From the IMG/VR virus record IMGVR_UViG_3300032213_000051, positions 1 to 43,206 of that record: a DNA stretch of 43,206 bases. The stretch is one strand, 5' to 3'. This DNA is from a virus. Both the position numbers and the translations under genes were made by a program. Of this stretch, positions 23,101-32,393 are shown in pieces; within the stretch, counting starts at the first letter, position 1; each line of letters starts with the position of its first letter. The notes under the pieces are model-generated. The model saw nothing but the letters and a program-made list of their open reading frames with translations. It was not told the origin of the DNA and did not search any database.

Positions 23101-23543
23101 ATAATTACGGGAAACTAGAATGGTTCGGTGGCAACACCGACGCGCTACAGATGTACCGTATGCTGGTAGACCTTGCGCACTTGTGGGATGACTTGGTTGA
23201 CAAAGACAAGGATGTGAGTGAGTTAGAGATAAACAACTCTTTCCTTATCTGCCTTGTCTACTTGCCGCTAAACCCGTTTTATCAGCAGATACAGCGCGAT
23301 GTGATGCCGATGTGGATAACCGTGGTGTCTTCGTACCAGACTGCAAACAAGTTTGAGCGTGAGAAAGATGAACGTGGGTTAGAGGCGGCGCACATGCTTA
23401 GGTATGCCGCTGGAAATATCTTAGCCTACGCGATACATGTATGTGTTGGGCCAGAAAAAGCCGCAGAGTACGTACCGGAAATGTGGAAAGATGTTGTTAA
23501 TGAACGCTTTGCGGAGTACCGCGAGGAGCACTTGAATGCTTAA
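23097..23543 (+). CDS. Helical ejection-block protein
   Basis: A 148-residue protein that looks all-helical. It contains LVDLAHLWDDLVDKDKDV at about 23-40, aromatic and charged surface stretches (FYQQIQRDVMPMWITVVSSY) and no membrane anchor. It overlaps its neighbours by four and eight bases. The place between two large internal proteins suggests a core or chaperone component. I do not recognise a named family. Confidence 0.65.
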   Translation: MNNYGKLEWFGGNTDALQMYRMLVDLAHLWDDLVDKDKDVSELEINNSFLICLVYLPLNPFYQQIQRDVMPMWITVVSSYQTANKFEREKDERGLEAAHMLRYAAGNILAYAIHVCVGPEKAAEYVPEMWKDVVNERFAEYREEHLNA

Positions 23544-25884
23544 CTTCTTAAAATTTATTTTCAACCCCGACCTGTTTACGTTCTACTTCGGTGGGGGCGG
23601 TGGCCCGACTACTACCAAGTCCGAGACTTCGAACATCCCTGAATACGCCCGTCCGTACGTTGAACGGATGATGGGGTCTACAGAAAAACAAATCTATACC
23701 TATGGCGATAAGGGGCAGATAACTGGTTTCCAGCCCTATAAACCATTCCAAGGCGAGACGGTTGCAGGCTTCACCCCAATGCAAGCGAGAGCTATGCAGG
23801 GTATTGGTAATTACCAACTGCCGGGGCAGACTGGTGCAGCTACTGGGCTCACTAATATGGGCACTTTAGCTTCTATGGGCGCGGGTTCTCAAGCGATGGG
23901 GGCTGGGGCTAATTATGCGAATCAGGCTACAGACCCATACGCCATGCAGTCCTACATGTCGCCATACATGGAAAACGCACTGCAACCGCAGATGCGTGAA
24001 GCTGCACGTCAGTCTGCTATACAAAGACAGTCAAATATGGCTGAAGCCGCTAAACAAGGCGCGTTTGGTGGCTCACGGCAGGGGCTTATTGAGGCTGAGC
24101 GTCAGCGTAATCTTGCCCAACAGCAGCAAGATATTTACGGCAGAGGAATGCAGACTGCGTTCGAGCAAGCTCGCCAAGCCCAGCAGTTTGGCGCTGAACT
24201 AGGTCTAAAAGGGATTCAGACTGGTCTTTCGGGGTACGAGCAGGGGCTACGAGGTGCCGGTCAGCTGGGTGCGCTAGGAGAACAACAGTACAAGCAAGAG
24301 ATGGGGCTTCTAGGCCAGCAGATGGAAGTAGGCGGCAAACAGCAAGCCTATGAGCAAGCTCGCCTTAACCAGAAAATTCAGGATTACGCTACTGCGCAGC
24401 AGTACCCGTTTATTCAGTTGGGCACACTTTCCAACATGCTGCGCGGCTTGCCGATGCAAGCGTCTACAACCCAGATGTACCAAGCGCAGCCGTCGTTTTT
24501 TAACCAAGCTGTTGGTCTGGCTGGTGCTGGGGCAAACCTGTATCAGGCTATGAAAGCCGAGGGTGGCGCTATTAAAGAGATGGCGAGCGGTGGTATTGCC
24601 TCTGGCGTTGACCCATACAAGCTGCCGGGCATGATGAAGAAGTTGTCTGACGATCAGCTTAAAGACAAGATGGGCGGTGACACCGATCCTGAGACTATGG
24701 GCATCGCCCAAGCTGAGAAGCAACGTCGTGACAAAGTGCGCGGTATGGCGGGTGGCGGTGCCGTGGCGTTTAAAGAAGGGAAAAGCGTAAAAGACGAGGT
24801 TGACAATCCGTTCGACGTAAAGAACGAAGTAAAGCCAAAAGAAGAGCTTGTAGCCAAGAAGGAAGTCCCTGCGCCTAAAGCTCCTGTAGCAAAAGCGCCG
24901 GTATCGGCAACGCCTTACCAAGACCAATACCGCGACGTTTTAGCTGGGTTTAAGCCACCACCAGAAATTGAAAAGACCCGTGCGAATATCAAAGAGCTTG
25001 AAGATCGTGTTGCTGCTGGGGTTACAGGTGAACTAGATCGTCAACAAGCTGCTTACGCAAAACTGGGCATTGATCCAGCGAAGATGTTTAATGAAGAACG
25101 TGAGCGTCGCCAAGAAGAAATGAGGATGAGCAGGGAAGACGCTAGAAAGGCTGAGCATCTACGCTGGGCGCAAATGTTTGCTAAGTTCGGTTCCACTCCC
25201 GGCCCCGTGCTCAGAGCCGCACTTGTGTCAATTAACGATACAGTACCCGACCTCCTTGAAGATAGAGCCAAGGCAAACGCTATTCAGCGCGATATTAATA
25301 AAGCCATCAATGACTTGAACAGGGCTGAATACCTTGAGAAAAAAGGCAGGGTTGATGATGCGCTTAAATCGCATAACGCTGCGGCAGAGAAATCAGCTAC
25401 CCTTAGTGCCAATTTAGCCGAGTTTATGTACAAGGCTGAAAGCGACAAACTTAAATCCGTCGCTGAAATGGCAAGAAGTGAAGTAGCTGCAAGATCGGCG
25501 GAGAAAACAGCCGGAATGTCTTTAGCTGGGACAAAGTACACGGCTGATAAAGCGGAAAAGAGAGCTATTTTAGAAGAAGCAAAACAGGCTAATCAGAAGA
25601 AGAAAAACGCGCTCGCCTACATTCAGAACGAAACAAAAGATATCACTAAGGAGATTACCGAAGCAGTGAAGGAGGTAGCGTTAATAAAAGACCCTGATAG
25701 AAGAAAACCGTTTGAAGACAAACTCAAGACGCTTAAAGAAACTAAAAATCGTGTCGCCGCCCAAGCTGCTGCTTTGTATGACGTGGATTTGAATGCGATC
25801 ATAGATGAGGCTGATAAGACTGCTCCGTCTGGTGCCGCAGAGTTTAATTATGTGCCCGGCAAAGGACTAACGCCTGTTAAGTAA
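23536..25884 (+). CDS. Large internal virion protein, ejection-type
   Basis: A 782-residue protein. N-terminal 20 residues are hydrophobic (LKFIFNPDLFTFYFGGGG), followed by NIPEYARPYVERMM. Residues 100-300 are Gln/Ala/Gly-rich helices with AAKQGAFGGSRQGLIEAERQ, typical of podovirus internal core proteins. GG motifs (KAEGGAIKEMASGGIA near 340; MAGGGAVAFKEG near 405) mark the middle. Residues 480-750 are a long charged helix, probably coiled coil. It likely joins an ejection apparatus with its two large neighbours. The function class is inferred from composition and order. Confidence 0.65.
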   Translation: MLNFLKFIFNPDLFTFYFGGGGGPTTTKSETSNIPEYARPYVERMMGSTEKQIYTYGDKGQITGFQPYKPFQGETVAGFTPMQARAMQGIGNYQLPGQTGAATGLTNMGTLASMGAGSQAMGAGANYANQATDPYAMQSYMSPYMENALQPQMREAARQSAIQRQSNMAEAAKQGAFGGSRQGLIEAERQRNLAQQQQDIYGRGMQTAFEQARQAQQFGAELGLKGIQTGLSGYEQGLRGAGQLGALGEQQYKQEMGLLGQQMEVGGKQQAYEQARLNQKIQDYATAQQYPFIQLGTLSNMLRGLPMQASTTQMYQAQPSFFNQAVGLAGAGANLYQAMKAEGGAIKEMASGGIASGVDPYKLPGMMKKLSDDQLKDKMGGDTDPETMGIAQAEKQRRDKVRGMAGGGAVAFKEGKSVKDEVDNPFDVKNEVKPKEELVAKKEVPAPKAPVAKAPVSATPYQDQYRDVLAGFKPPPEIEKTRANIKELEDRVAAGVTGELDRQQAAYAKLGIDPAKMFNEERERRQEEMRMSREDARKAEHLRWAQMFAKFGSTPGPVLRAALVSINDTVPDLLEDRAKANAIQRDINKAINDLNRAEYLEKKGRVDDALKSHNAAAEKSATLSANLAEFMYKAESDKLKSVAEMARSEVAARSAEKTAGMSLAGTKYTADKAEKRAILEEAKQANQKKKNALAYIQNETKDITKEITEAVKEVALIKDPDRRKPFEDKLKTLKETKNRVAAQAAALYDVDLNAIIDEADKTAPSGAAEFNYVPGKGLTPVK

Positions 25885-25893
25885 GAGATAACC

Positions 25894-28800
25894 ATGCCAA
25901 GAGTAAATATTGAGGGCGTAGGTGTAGTTAATTTTCCTAGCGGTATGTCGCCTGAAGATATTACAAAGGCGATAGAACAGGACATACTACCAAAGGCGCG
26001 GGGGCCTGAAGCCAAGAAACCTGAGCCTGAGCCTGAAACAGGGTTTGTAGCTGGTGCTAAAGCAGGCTTTCAAAGATTACTCGGCGACATTGAGGCGCTT
26101 AAAGCCGCTGGCAATGTAGAGGGCGCTGAACAAAAGGCTAAAGAATATCGGGAAGAGGCTGCAAAAATCTACAAGCAGCCTGAACTACTCGAAGCGCCTT
26201 GGGAATACCTTAAGGGTCTAGCCGGTCAGTCTGCCGCTTATATGGTTGCGCCTGTTGCAGCGGGCGCTGCCGCAGCTTTTGGTGCTCCTGCTTTAGGGCT
26301 TGGCGCTCTTGGCACTACCATTGCCGCAACTGGGGCTACATTTGCTACGTCGGCGCTACAGTTCTCTGGGTCTAACCTGACGCGTCAATTAGAAGAGAAC
26401 GTCTCCGCCAAAGACTTGAAGGTCTTGAATGCGGTAGCTGCGTCCGTGCCTCAAGCCGCGCTAGACACGTTGAGTCTTCGTATGGTGCCGGGGCTTCGCG
26501 GCATCTTTGCCAAAGCTGGTGTTGAATTAGGCGAAAAAGAAGCGGCGCAAATCGCCAAAGAGAGCATAGTCATCAACATGGCTAAGACTTCTGGCATGGA
26601 AGGCGCTACTGAATCCGCGCAAGCTGTTCTAGAACGCGCTCAAGCAGGGCTCAACCTGACAGACGCGGAAGCCCGCAAAGAATACTTCGATAACTTCATA
26701 GGCGGCGCACTGCTTGGCGGTGCTATCTCTGTGCCGGGTACTATCTATGAAAGGGGTAAAGCTCAGGCACAACTAGACGCTAAGGCTCAAGAAGAGGCAG
26801 CTAAGATAAGTCAGACCGCTGTGCCAGACGAAACAGGTACGGTGCCACCACCCGCAGCGCCTTCTGAAATACAAGAAGCCCCACCACTACCTACGTTTGA
26901 AGCTAGGGCACCGGGGTCTGTCAGTACTGAAACTCCTGACGCTGATATTGATCCGACTATTGCACTAACTGAAGGCTCTGCGCCTCCAGCATTGCCACGA
27001 GCTAAGAAAGAAAATGAAACGGCGGAAGAAGAGTATCTCCGATACAACGAGATGCTTGCCGCAAAAGTTGACTCAGATGGCAAAGCGTTGCCCGCAAAAC
27101 GTATTAAAGCCATTGAGGATAAATTAGCTAACCCTAAGTACGATGAGTTTCGTACTACCAAAGAGGAGGTTGCTGATGCCACGCAATCTGCTGGAGTTGA
27201 CACAACAGGAGATCAGTCTCGCCCTGCTGGCCCTGCATCAGAATTGGGAGCACCCACCGGAGGAGTTACAACACCTGACGCCGGTGGAATGGTGCCTGCT
27301 GGAGGGGCTGCTGAATCAGCTGTTGTTACAACGCCAGCACAGCCAACTACATTAGTACCCGGCCCCGCAATCTTAAATGAGCTTGGAGGTAGCACTCCAG
27401 TTACGATACTAAGTACTTCGGGTGATCGTGCAGAAATAAGTATAAAAGATGAAATGGGCGAAGTTCTTCGCTCCGTGCCTATTACAAGCTTACAGCAAGA
27501 AACAACACCAACATCTGAAGAAGTCATAACGGAGGAACCCAGTGTCGCTGAAACCACTGAAACCGTCGAAACAGAAGCGCAAGGACAAGAACAAGCAGCC
27601 CCCGCTGCCGCAGCCGCACCCACAAAGCGCGTAATCAAACTCGAAGAAGAGAAAGCTGCCCCGACAGAGACGTTTACGCCAGATCAGGCGGCGTATCTGG
27701 GCATGGAGACTGATACTCGCGCTGCCCCAGCCACATCTATTAAGGAAGGCATGGGTTACGCGGCGGCAGAGACCGCGTTCGACTTCTACGACTCAGCGTA
27801 CAGCAACATAGAGCGGGCGCTAAAGGGACGCGTCGCAGAAGAGAACGCTGCAAGAGAGACCGCATACAACGAAGCTAAGGCACGTGGCGAGAAAGTATCC
27901 AAGCCGGAGAAAGCCACAACGCTCGACATCTTGCAGAAGATGCCTGAAGCTGAGCTTGTAAAGTTATTTAATGAGAACGTAAGCGAGAAGAAGCTTAACG
28001 ATACACGCCGCGCCGAGATGAAAGCGCGGGACAAGTTCATCAAGAGCCTGTCTAAAGAACAGCAAGAAGCGGTGCGTAAACGCGCCGTTGAAATGTTCCA
28101 CCGCGAGGTAAAGGCTGTCAAGAACATCGGTAGAACAACTACTGAGGCAGACCTACGCAAGAGCCGCGAGCAAGCTGCAAAAGAAGCGGTAGAAAAACAG
28201 ATCGAAGAGATTGAGAAGCCAACGCGCAAAGCCGCGCCCGCTAAAGAAAAGACTGGCCCGACTCAGATTGAGACGCTTGAGCAGAAAAGAGAAGCTACTA
28301 TACGGAGCGCGTTAGAAAGCGGCGATGTAGGTAGGGTGTTTGCTGCCATAGCGAACGAACGCATCAATGATTCTATTACGGCTTTCTTTGCCAGAAAGCT
28401 ATACGACGTACTGAAGACCTTTGACGTTCAGCCAACTATAGTCTTAGGTGCGGTAGAAGATGGGCGAGCCGGTAAGTACGATCCATCAACTGAAACAATT
28501 ACGATTGACATTAACAACCTAGGCAAAGACCGCCTAGACATCGTTGCGCTGCATGAGTTCACCCACTTCATGGCAGACCACGCAATTGACAATCGTAAAA
28601 GCCTGACAAAAGAACAACAAGCTGCAATCAATAGGCTCGACAATCTGTACAGATATGTCAACGCCCAGCTTGGTAAGAAGTTCGACATAGGGTCGCTTAA
28701 GGAATTTGTAGCAGAAGCTTTCTCCAACCCTGAATTTCAGAAGGCTATGGGCAACCTGAAGCCCATGCAAGAGGGTGGCAAGCCACAAAATGTGTTCTCG

Positions 28801-31800
28801 CTCTTTGCCAAACGCATCATGGAGATGCTTGGCTTCCGCAACCGTCTGCTTAGCCAAGAAGAACTAAAAGAAGCTGGCGGCACTTATGGCGCGGTGCTTG
28901 GCGATGTGCTGACACAGATTGAGCAGATTATTAAGGCAGACCGTACTGCACCTGCTGTTGGTGTGTCTTACATGGCGAAACAAGCCAAGCCACCAATCCA
29001 AGCACCGGCTGGGGGCACTACTAACGTCAATGAACTGCGCGACACAATCCCAAGTCCGTCGTTTAAGGCGCGGGACATTTTTAAGACCTTTAACGCGCCT
29101 AAGTTTGTAGAGGGTGCCGTCAAGCTTCTTCAAAATGATCGTGCCGCGATAAAGAATTGGCAGCGCAGAATGTGGCTGACAGGCCGCTACTTGGCCTACG
29201 GCACAGGGTTTAACAACATCTATGACCAGATAACTTTGTCGTCTGGCAACGCGCACTGGCTCTACACCCAGTATGTTCAGGAGGGCAATGAGACTGTGCG
29301 TAAAGCGGTGGTTGACTACGCCAAGGCGCGTAAGCTTGATGTAGACACTGCCCTAAAAGAACTAGGCATGTACTCTGTGGCCCTGCATGAGGAAGAGCGT
29401 CGAGAGACATTGTATTTACGCACGGTCGATTTGACTGAGACTGAAACCCTAATTAATAAAGTCACGGGTAAGGGCATCTCTCCTATTGAGGCGCGGAACG
29501 CTATCTTTGCTTATCTGGATGAACACAAGCTTGATTTGTCCGGCGCTAAGTACTTGCGGGCGCAGCTTGAAGCTATCGTTAATGACAAAAAGAATTTGGC
29601 TAAGGAGGCAAAGCCTCGTGAAGACAATATGTTTGCGGTAGCGGGCTACACTCCAGAACAGATTAAAGCAATCAAAGCCGACTACGAAAAGCATAAGACA
29701 GAGGCTGATAAGGTATTGAACGCCCTCAAGGAAGTAAACAAAGCCACGCTTGAACTGAACGCGATGGCTAACTACATGTCTGAGTTTGCCAACAACTACA
29801 TTATGTTCTACGGCTACGATAACTACGTGCCGTTCAAAGGCAAGAACTTCAACGAAGACAAAGCGGACATCTTTAACCACGACGGGCGTAGGCTAGGCGG
29901 GGACTTCCAAGAAGACATCCACACGTTCGAAGGCCGTTTAACCGTGCCTGACAACCCAATCCTGCAAGTTATGGCAGATGGCGCTAAGGCGGCGATGCGT
30001 GCTGGGCGCAAGGATGTGACGCAAGCAATCTACAACGCTGTGAAAGAGAAAACACTTAACGGCGAGATAATGAATTTTGGCAAAGAAGGCGAGACCAAGA
30101 AAGACTATATCGACTTCAAAGACCGTGCTAATGATGACCTGCTGCAACAACTAAAGGGTGACACCAAGATATTCCATTACATGCCTAACGGCAGGGTAGC
30201 AATCATCCAGATTAACGACAAGCAGCAACGTGAAGCAATACGTCGTACATACAGGGATACCAACCCTGCGGTTGATTTCATCCTTAACAAAGCTAACAAG
30301 TACACCGGCCTTGTTGGGCAGATGCACACTAGGTACAAACTTACGTTTGCCCCAGTTAACTTTGTTCGTGACGTGTTGACTAACGCTTGGGCTATAGGTG
30401 CAGAGGGTAAAGGCTATCTTGGCCTATTGCAGTCGTTCCGTTATCTCAGCGCCGTGGCTCTGAACATTGTTAACGGAAACATGCGAAGGTCTTGGAACTT
30501 TGTACGCCTGTATTCTAAAGGTGATACGAAAAAAATTGAGGCACTAGCTAAGAATGACAGTTATTACAAAGACCTGATGGACTACGTCAAAACCGGCGGC
30601 AAGGTCTCCTACATCGCAGGTATTGCACCTAAAGGCCAGCTAGACCAACTGTTAAAGACCCCCGGCGGTAAGCTGCTTGATACAAGCAAGATCGAACGGT
30701 TCTTCGACATTTGGATTGACACCTTTGAAATGACCTCGCGGACTACGGCCTTCCGTATTGCCAAAGCCGATGAGGTTGCAAAGCTCTCCAAGAAAGCTGG
30801 CCTTACCAAAGACGAAGTAGATACCGCTGCGACAAAGACCGCCGCTGCGTACGCCAAGAACCTTGCTAACTTTGAACAAGTGGGCGAATGGGGTAGAGCG
30901 ATTGGCTCGTTATTCATGTTCTATCGCCCCTCGGCAACCGGCGCGGTGCGGGCTATGGACGCTGTTGCCCCCGCCTTTCAGAATAGAGACCGCGTTAGAT
31001 TGTCGTTGCCTGAATTTGCTGAGGCTGCTCAGATTAGGCACAAACTAACCGGGGATGTTACTGAAACAGAGAAGAAAAAACTGCAAGCTAAACTTGCTAC
31101 ATTAGATAAAGCACTAGCTGACTTCGACAATAACTATAAACAGCTACAGCAAAGTTCAAGAATAGTCGTAGGGGCACTGATCGGTGCCGGATATGCTACG
31201 TATGTTATGGCTCAAAGCAGCTCAGACGATGATGATCTTGGGCGTAACAGTGTGTCTTCAGACGATATGGCGCGGTGGACTAAGTTTGCTCGTTTCCATA
31301 TACCGGGGTTTGAAGCTCCAGTCCAGCTGCCGTGGGGCTTTGGTCTAGGTGCTTTTGCAGCGTTTGGGGCTCAATTAGCTGCACTGTCAGACCCCAAGAA
31401 CCCAACCAAGACAAGAGACATTCTAGGCAACATGGTGCAAATTACTCTTGATTCGTTCATGCCTTTGCCTTTTTCACGTATCCCGATTACTGAAGAACCG
31501 GGGAAGTTTGCTATTGACTCCATCACACCAAGCGTTCTGCGTCCCATGTTTGAGTACTACATGAACACGAATGCGCTGGGCCAGCAGATATATAACAACC
31601 GGCAGTCTAGGTATGGCGACGCTTACACCGGCGGGGATAACATACCTGAAGCGTATAAGTCCGCTACACGACTGTTAGTCGAGTCAACAAACGGGGCCAT
31701 TAACTGGAGCCCCAACGTGATGTACTTCTTCTTCAACAACTATGCTGACGGTGTCGCAGCGTTAGCCAATAGTCCAGTAAATATGGCGCTTTGGATGTCT

Positions 31801-32187
31801 GGTAAGAAGGACTTCAACGCTCACACCGACACTATGTTATTCGACAGTTTCTTTGGCACGCGGTCAAACATAGACGCTCGTCAATGGTCTAAGATTGAAA
31901 AAGACTTAGAAGACCGCGCTGCGAACATAAAAATGTTCAAGTCTGACCCAGCTCAGTACTACGAGTACCTAGCTAAGAATCCGTTCGACGCCATGCTCAC
32001 TAAGATGTACGACGGAGACGCTAATAAGCAGCTTAAAAATCTGCGGGAAGAGGCTAATAAGTGGCGCACCATGCGGGGGCTAGACTTAAAGACTAGGAAA
32101 GAGCTCGTTGACAACGCCGTACTTCAACAGAACCTGCTGAAATACAGCCTGATACAGAAGTACAAAGCGTTTGGTGTTGAGCCTTAA
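25894..32187 (+). CDS. Giant polyvalent ejection protein with HExxH and LPD38-like C-terminus
   Basis: A 2097-residue protein, the largest here. It opens VNIEGVGVVNFPSGMSPEDI, a start I recall in large phage polyvalent proteins. Hydrophobic Ala/Gly stretches near 110-155 and 1758-1775 could enter membranes. LHEFTHFM places an HEFTH motif at 887-891, the zinc-metallopeptidase signature. From about 1456 on, NPAVDFILNKANKYTGLVGQ and KLTFAPVNFVRDVLTNAW resemble the large polyvalent protein domain LPD38. It ends the rightward block. Role: probably injected with DNA, as T7 gp16 is; the peptidase may act in the host envelope. Zinc ligation beyond HExxH is not established. Confidence 0.7.
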   Translation: MPRVNIEGVGVVNFPSGMSPEDITKAIEQDILPKARGPEAKKPEPEPETGFVAGAKAGFQRLLGDIEALKAAGNVEGAEQKAKEYREEAAKIYKQPELLEAPWEYLKGLAGQSAAYMVAPVAAGAAAAFGAPALGLGALGTTIAATGATFATSALQFSGSNLTRQLEENVSAKDLKVLNAVAASVPQAALDTLSLRMVPGLRGIFAKAGVELGEKEAAQIAKESIVINMAKTSGMEGATESAQAVLERAQAGLNLTDAEARKEYFDNFIGGALLGGAISVPGTIYERGKAQAQLDAKAQEEAAKISQTAVPDETGTVPPPAAPSEIQEAPPLPTFEARAPGSVSTETPDADIDPTIALTEGSAPPALPRAKKENETAEEEYLRYNEMLAAKVDSDGKALPAKRIKAIEDKLANPKYDEFRTTKEEVADATQSAGVDTTGDQSRPAGPASELGAPTGGVTTPDAGGMVPAGGAAESAVVTTPAQPTTLVPGPAILNELGGSTPVTILSTSGDRAEISIKDEMGEVLRSVPITSLQQETTPTSEEVITEEPSVAETTETVETEAQGQEQAAPAAAAAPTKRVIKLEEEKAAPTETFTPDQAAYLGMETDTRAAPATSIKEGMGYAAAETAFDFYDSAYSNIERALKGRVAEENAARETAYNEAKARGEKVSKPEKATTLDILQKMPEAELVKLFNENVSEKKLNDTRRAEMKARDKFIKSLSKEQQEAVRKRAVEMFHREVKAVKNIGRTTTEADLRKSREQAAKEAVEKQIEEIEKPTRKAAPAKEKTGPTQIETLEQKREATIRSALESGDVGRVFAAIANERINDSITAFFARKLYDVLKTFDVQPTIVLGAVEDGRAGKYDPSTETITIDINNLGKDRLDIVALHEFTHFMADHAIDNRKSLTKEQQAAINRLDNLYRYVNAQLGKKFDIGSLKEFVAEAFSNPEFQKAMGNLKPMQEGGKPQNVFSLFAKRIMEMLGFRNRLLSQEELKEAGGTYGAVLGDVLTQIEQIIKADRTAPAVGVSYMAKQAKPPIQAPAGGTTNVNELRDTIPSPSFKARDIFKTFNAPKFVEGAVKLLQNDRAAIKNWQRRMWLTGRYLAYGTGFNNIYDQITLSSGNAHWLYTQYVQEGNETVRKAVVDYAKARKLDVDTALKELGMYSVALHEEERRETLYLRTVDLTETETLINKVTGKGISPIEARNAIFAYLDEHKLDLSGAKYLRAQLEAIVNDKKNLAKEAKPREDNMFAVAGYTPEQIKAIKADYEKHKTEADKVLNALKEVNKATLELNAMANYMSEFANNYIMFYGYDNYVPFKGKNFNEDKADIFNHDGRRLGGDFQEDIHTFEGRLTVPDNPILQVMADGAKAAMRAGRKDVTQAIYNAVKEKTLNGEIMNFGKEGETKKDYIDFKDRANDDLLQQLKGDTKIFHYMPNGRVAIIQINDKQQREAIRRTYRDTNPAVDFILNKANKYTGLVGQMHTRYKLTFAPVNFVRDVLTNAWAIGAEGKGYLGLLQSFRYLSAVALNIVNGNMRRSWNFVRLYSKGDTKKIEALAKNDSYYKDLMDYVKTGGKVSYIAGIAPKGQLDQLLKTPGGKLLDTSKIERFFDIWIDTFEMTSRTTAFRIAKADEVAKLSKKAGLTKDEVDTAATKTAAAYAKNLANFEQVGEWGRAIGSLFMFYRPSATGAVRAMDAVAPAFQNRDRVRLSLPEFAEAAQIRHKLTGDVTETEKKKLQAKLATLDKALADFDNNYKQLQQSSRIVVGALIGAGYATYVMAQSSSDDDDLGRNSVSSDDMARWTKFARFHIPGFEAPVQLPWGFGLGAFAAFGAQLAALSDPKNPTKTRDILGNMVQITLDSFMPLPFSRIPITEEPGKFAIDSITPSVLRPMFEYYMNTNALGQQIYNNRQSRYGDAYTGGDNIPEAYKSATRLLVESTNGAINWSPNVMYFFFNNYADGVAALANSPVNMALWMSGKKDFNAHTDTMLFDSFFGTRSNIDARQWSKIEKDLEDRAANIKMFKSDPAQYYEYLAKNPFDAMLTKMYDGDANKQLKNLREEANKWRTMRGLDLKTRKELVDNAVLQQNLLKYSLIQKYKAFGVEP

Positions 32188-32393
32188 GCAGTGCGCCACA
32201 CCCTGATGCCCAGATGACCTTCCTTCTCACAGGTATAAATCTTTACCTTGATGTGGGATTTCTTGGCGGCGATGTCCGCCACGTACATCATCTGGGCAGG
32301 GCGTAGCGTGGGGATGAAGAAACTCTCCCCCACTGCCATGTAGTCATAAGGAAAAATCCACTCAGGCTCCTCCGTCAGCCTGTCCATCTCCAT
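32184..32393 (-). CDS. Small early-region protein
   Basis: A 69-residue protein if started at ATG 32393 (MEMDRLTEEPEWIFPYD); an upstream ATG at 32435 adds 14 residues but overlaps the primase gene more. The rest (YMAVGESFFIPTLRP, then IKVKIYTCEKEGHLGIRVWR) is a compact alpha/beta sequence I recall in phage early regions, of unknown function. It is the last gene of the leftward block. Its stop interlocks with that of the giant ejection gene on TTAA. Confidence 0.6.
   Translation of the reverse strand: MEMDRLTEEPEWIFPYDYMAVGESFFIPTLRPAQMMYVADIAAKKSHIKVKIYTCEKEGHLGIRVWRTA

Noticed and set aside
24310-24927. A 205-residue minus-strand frame
   Set aside because: It is antisense to the 782-residue ejection gene with composition mirroring it and no sign of its own gene.
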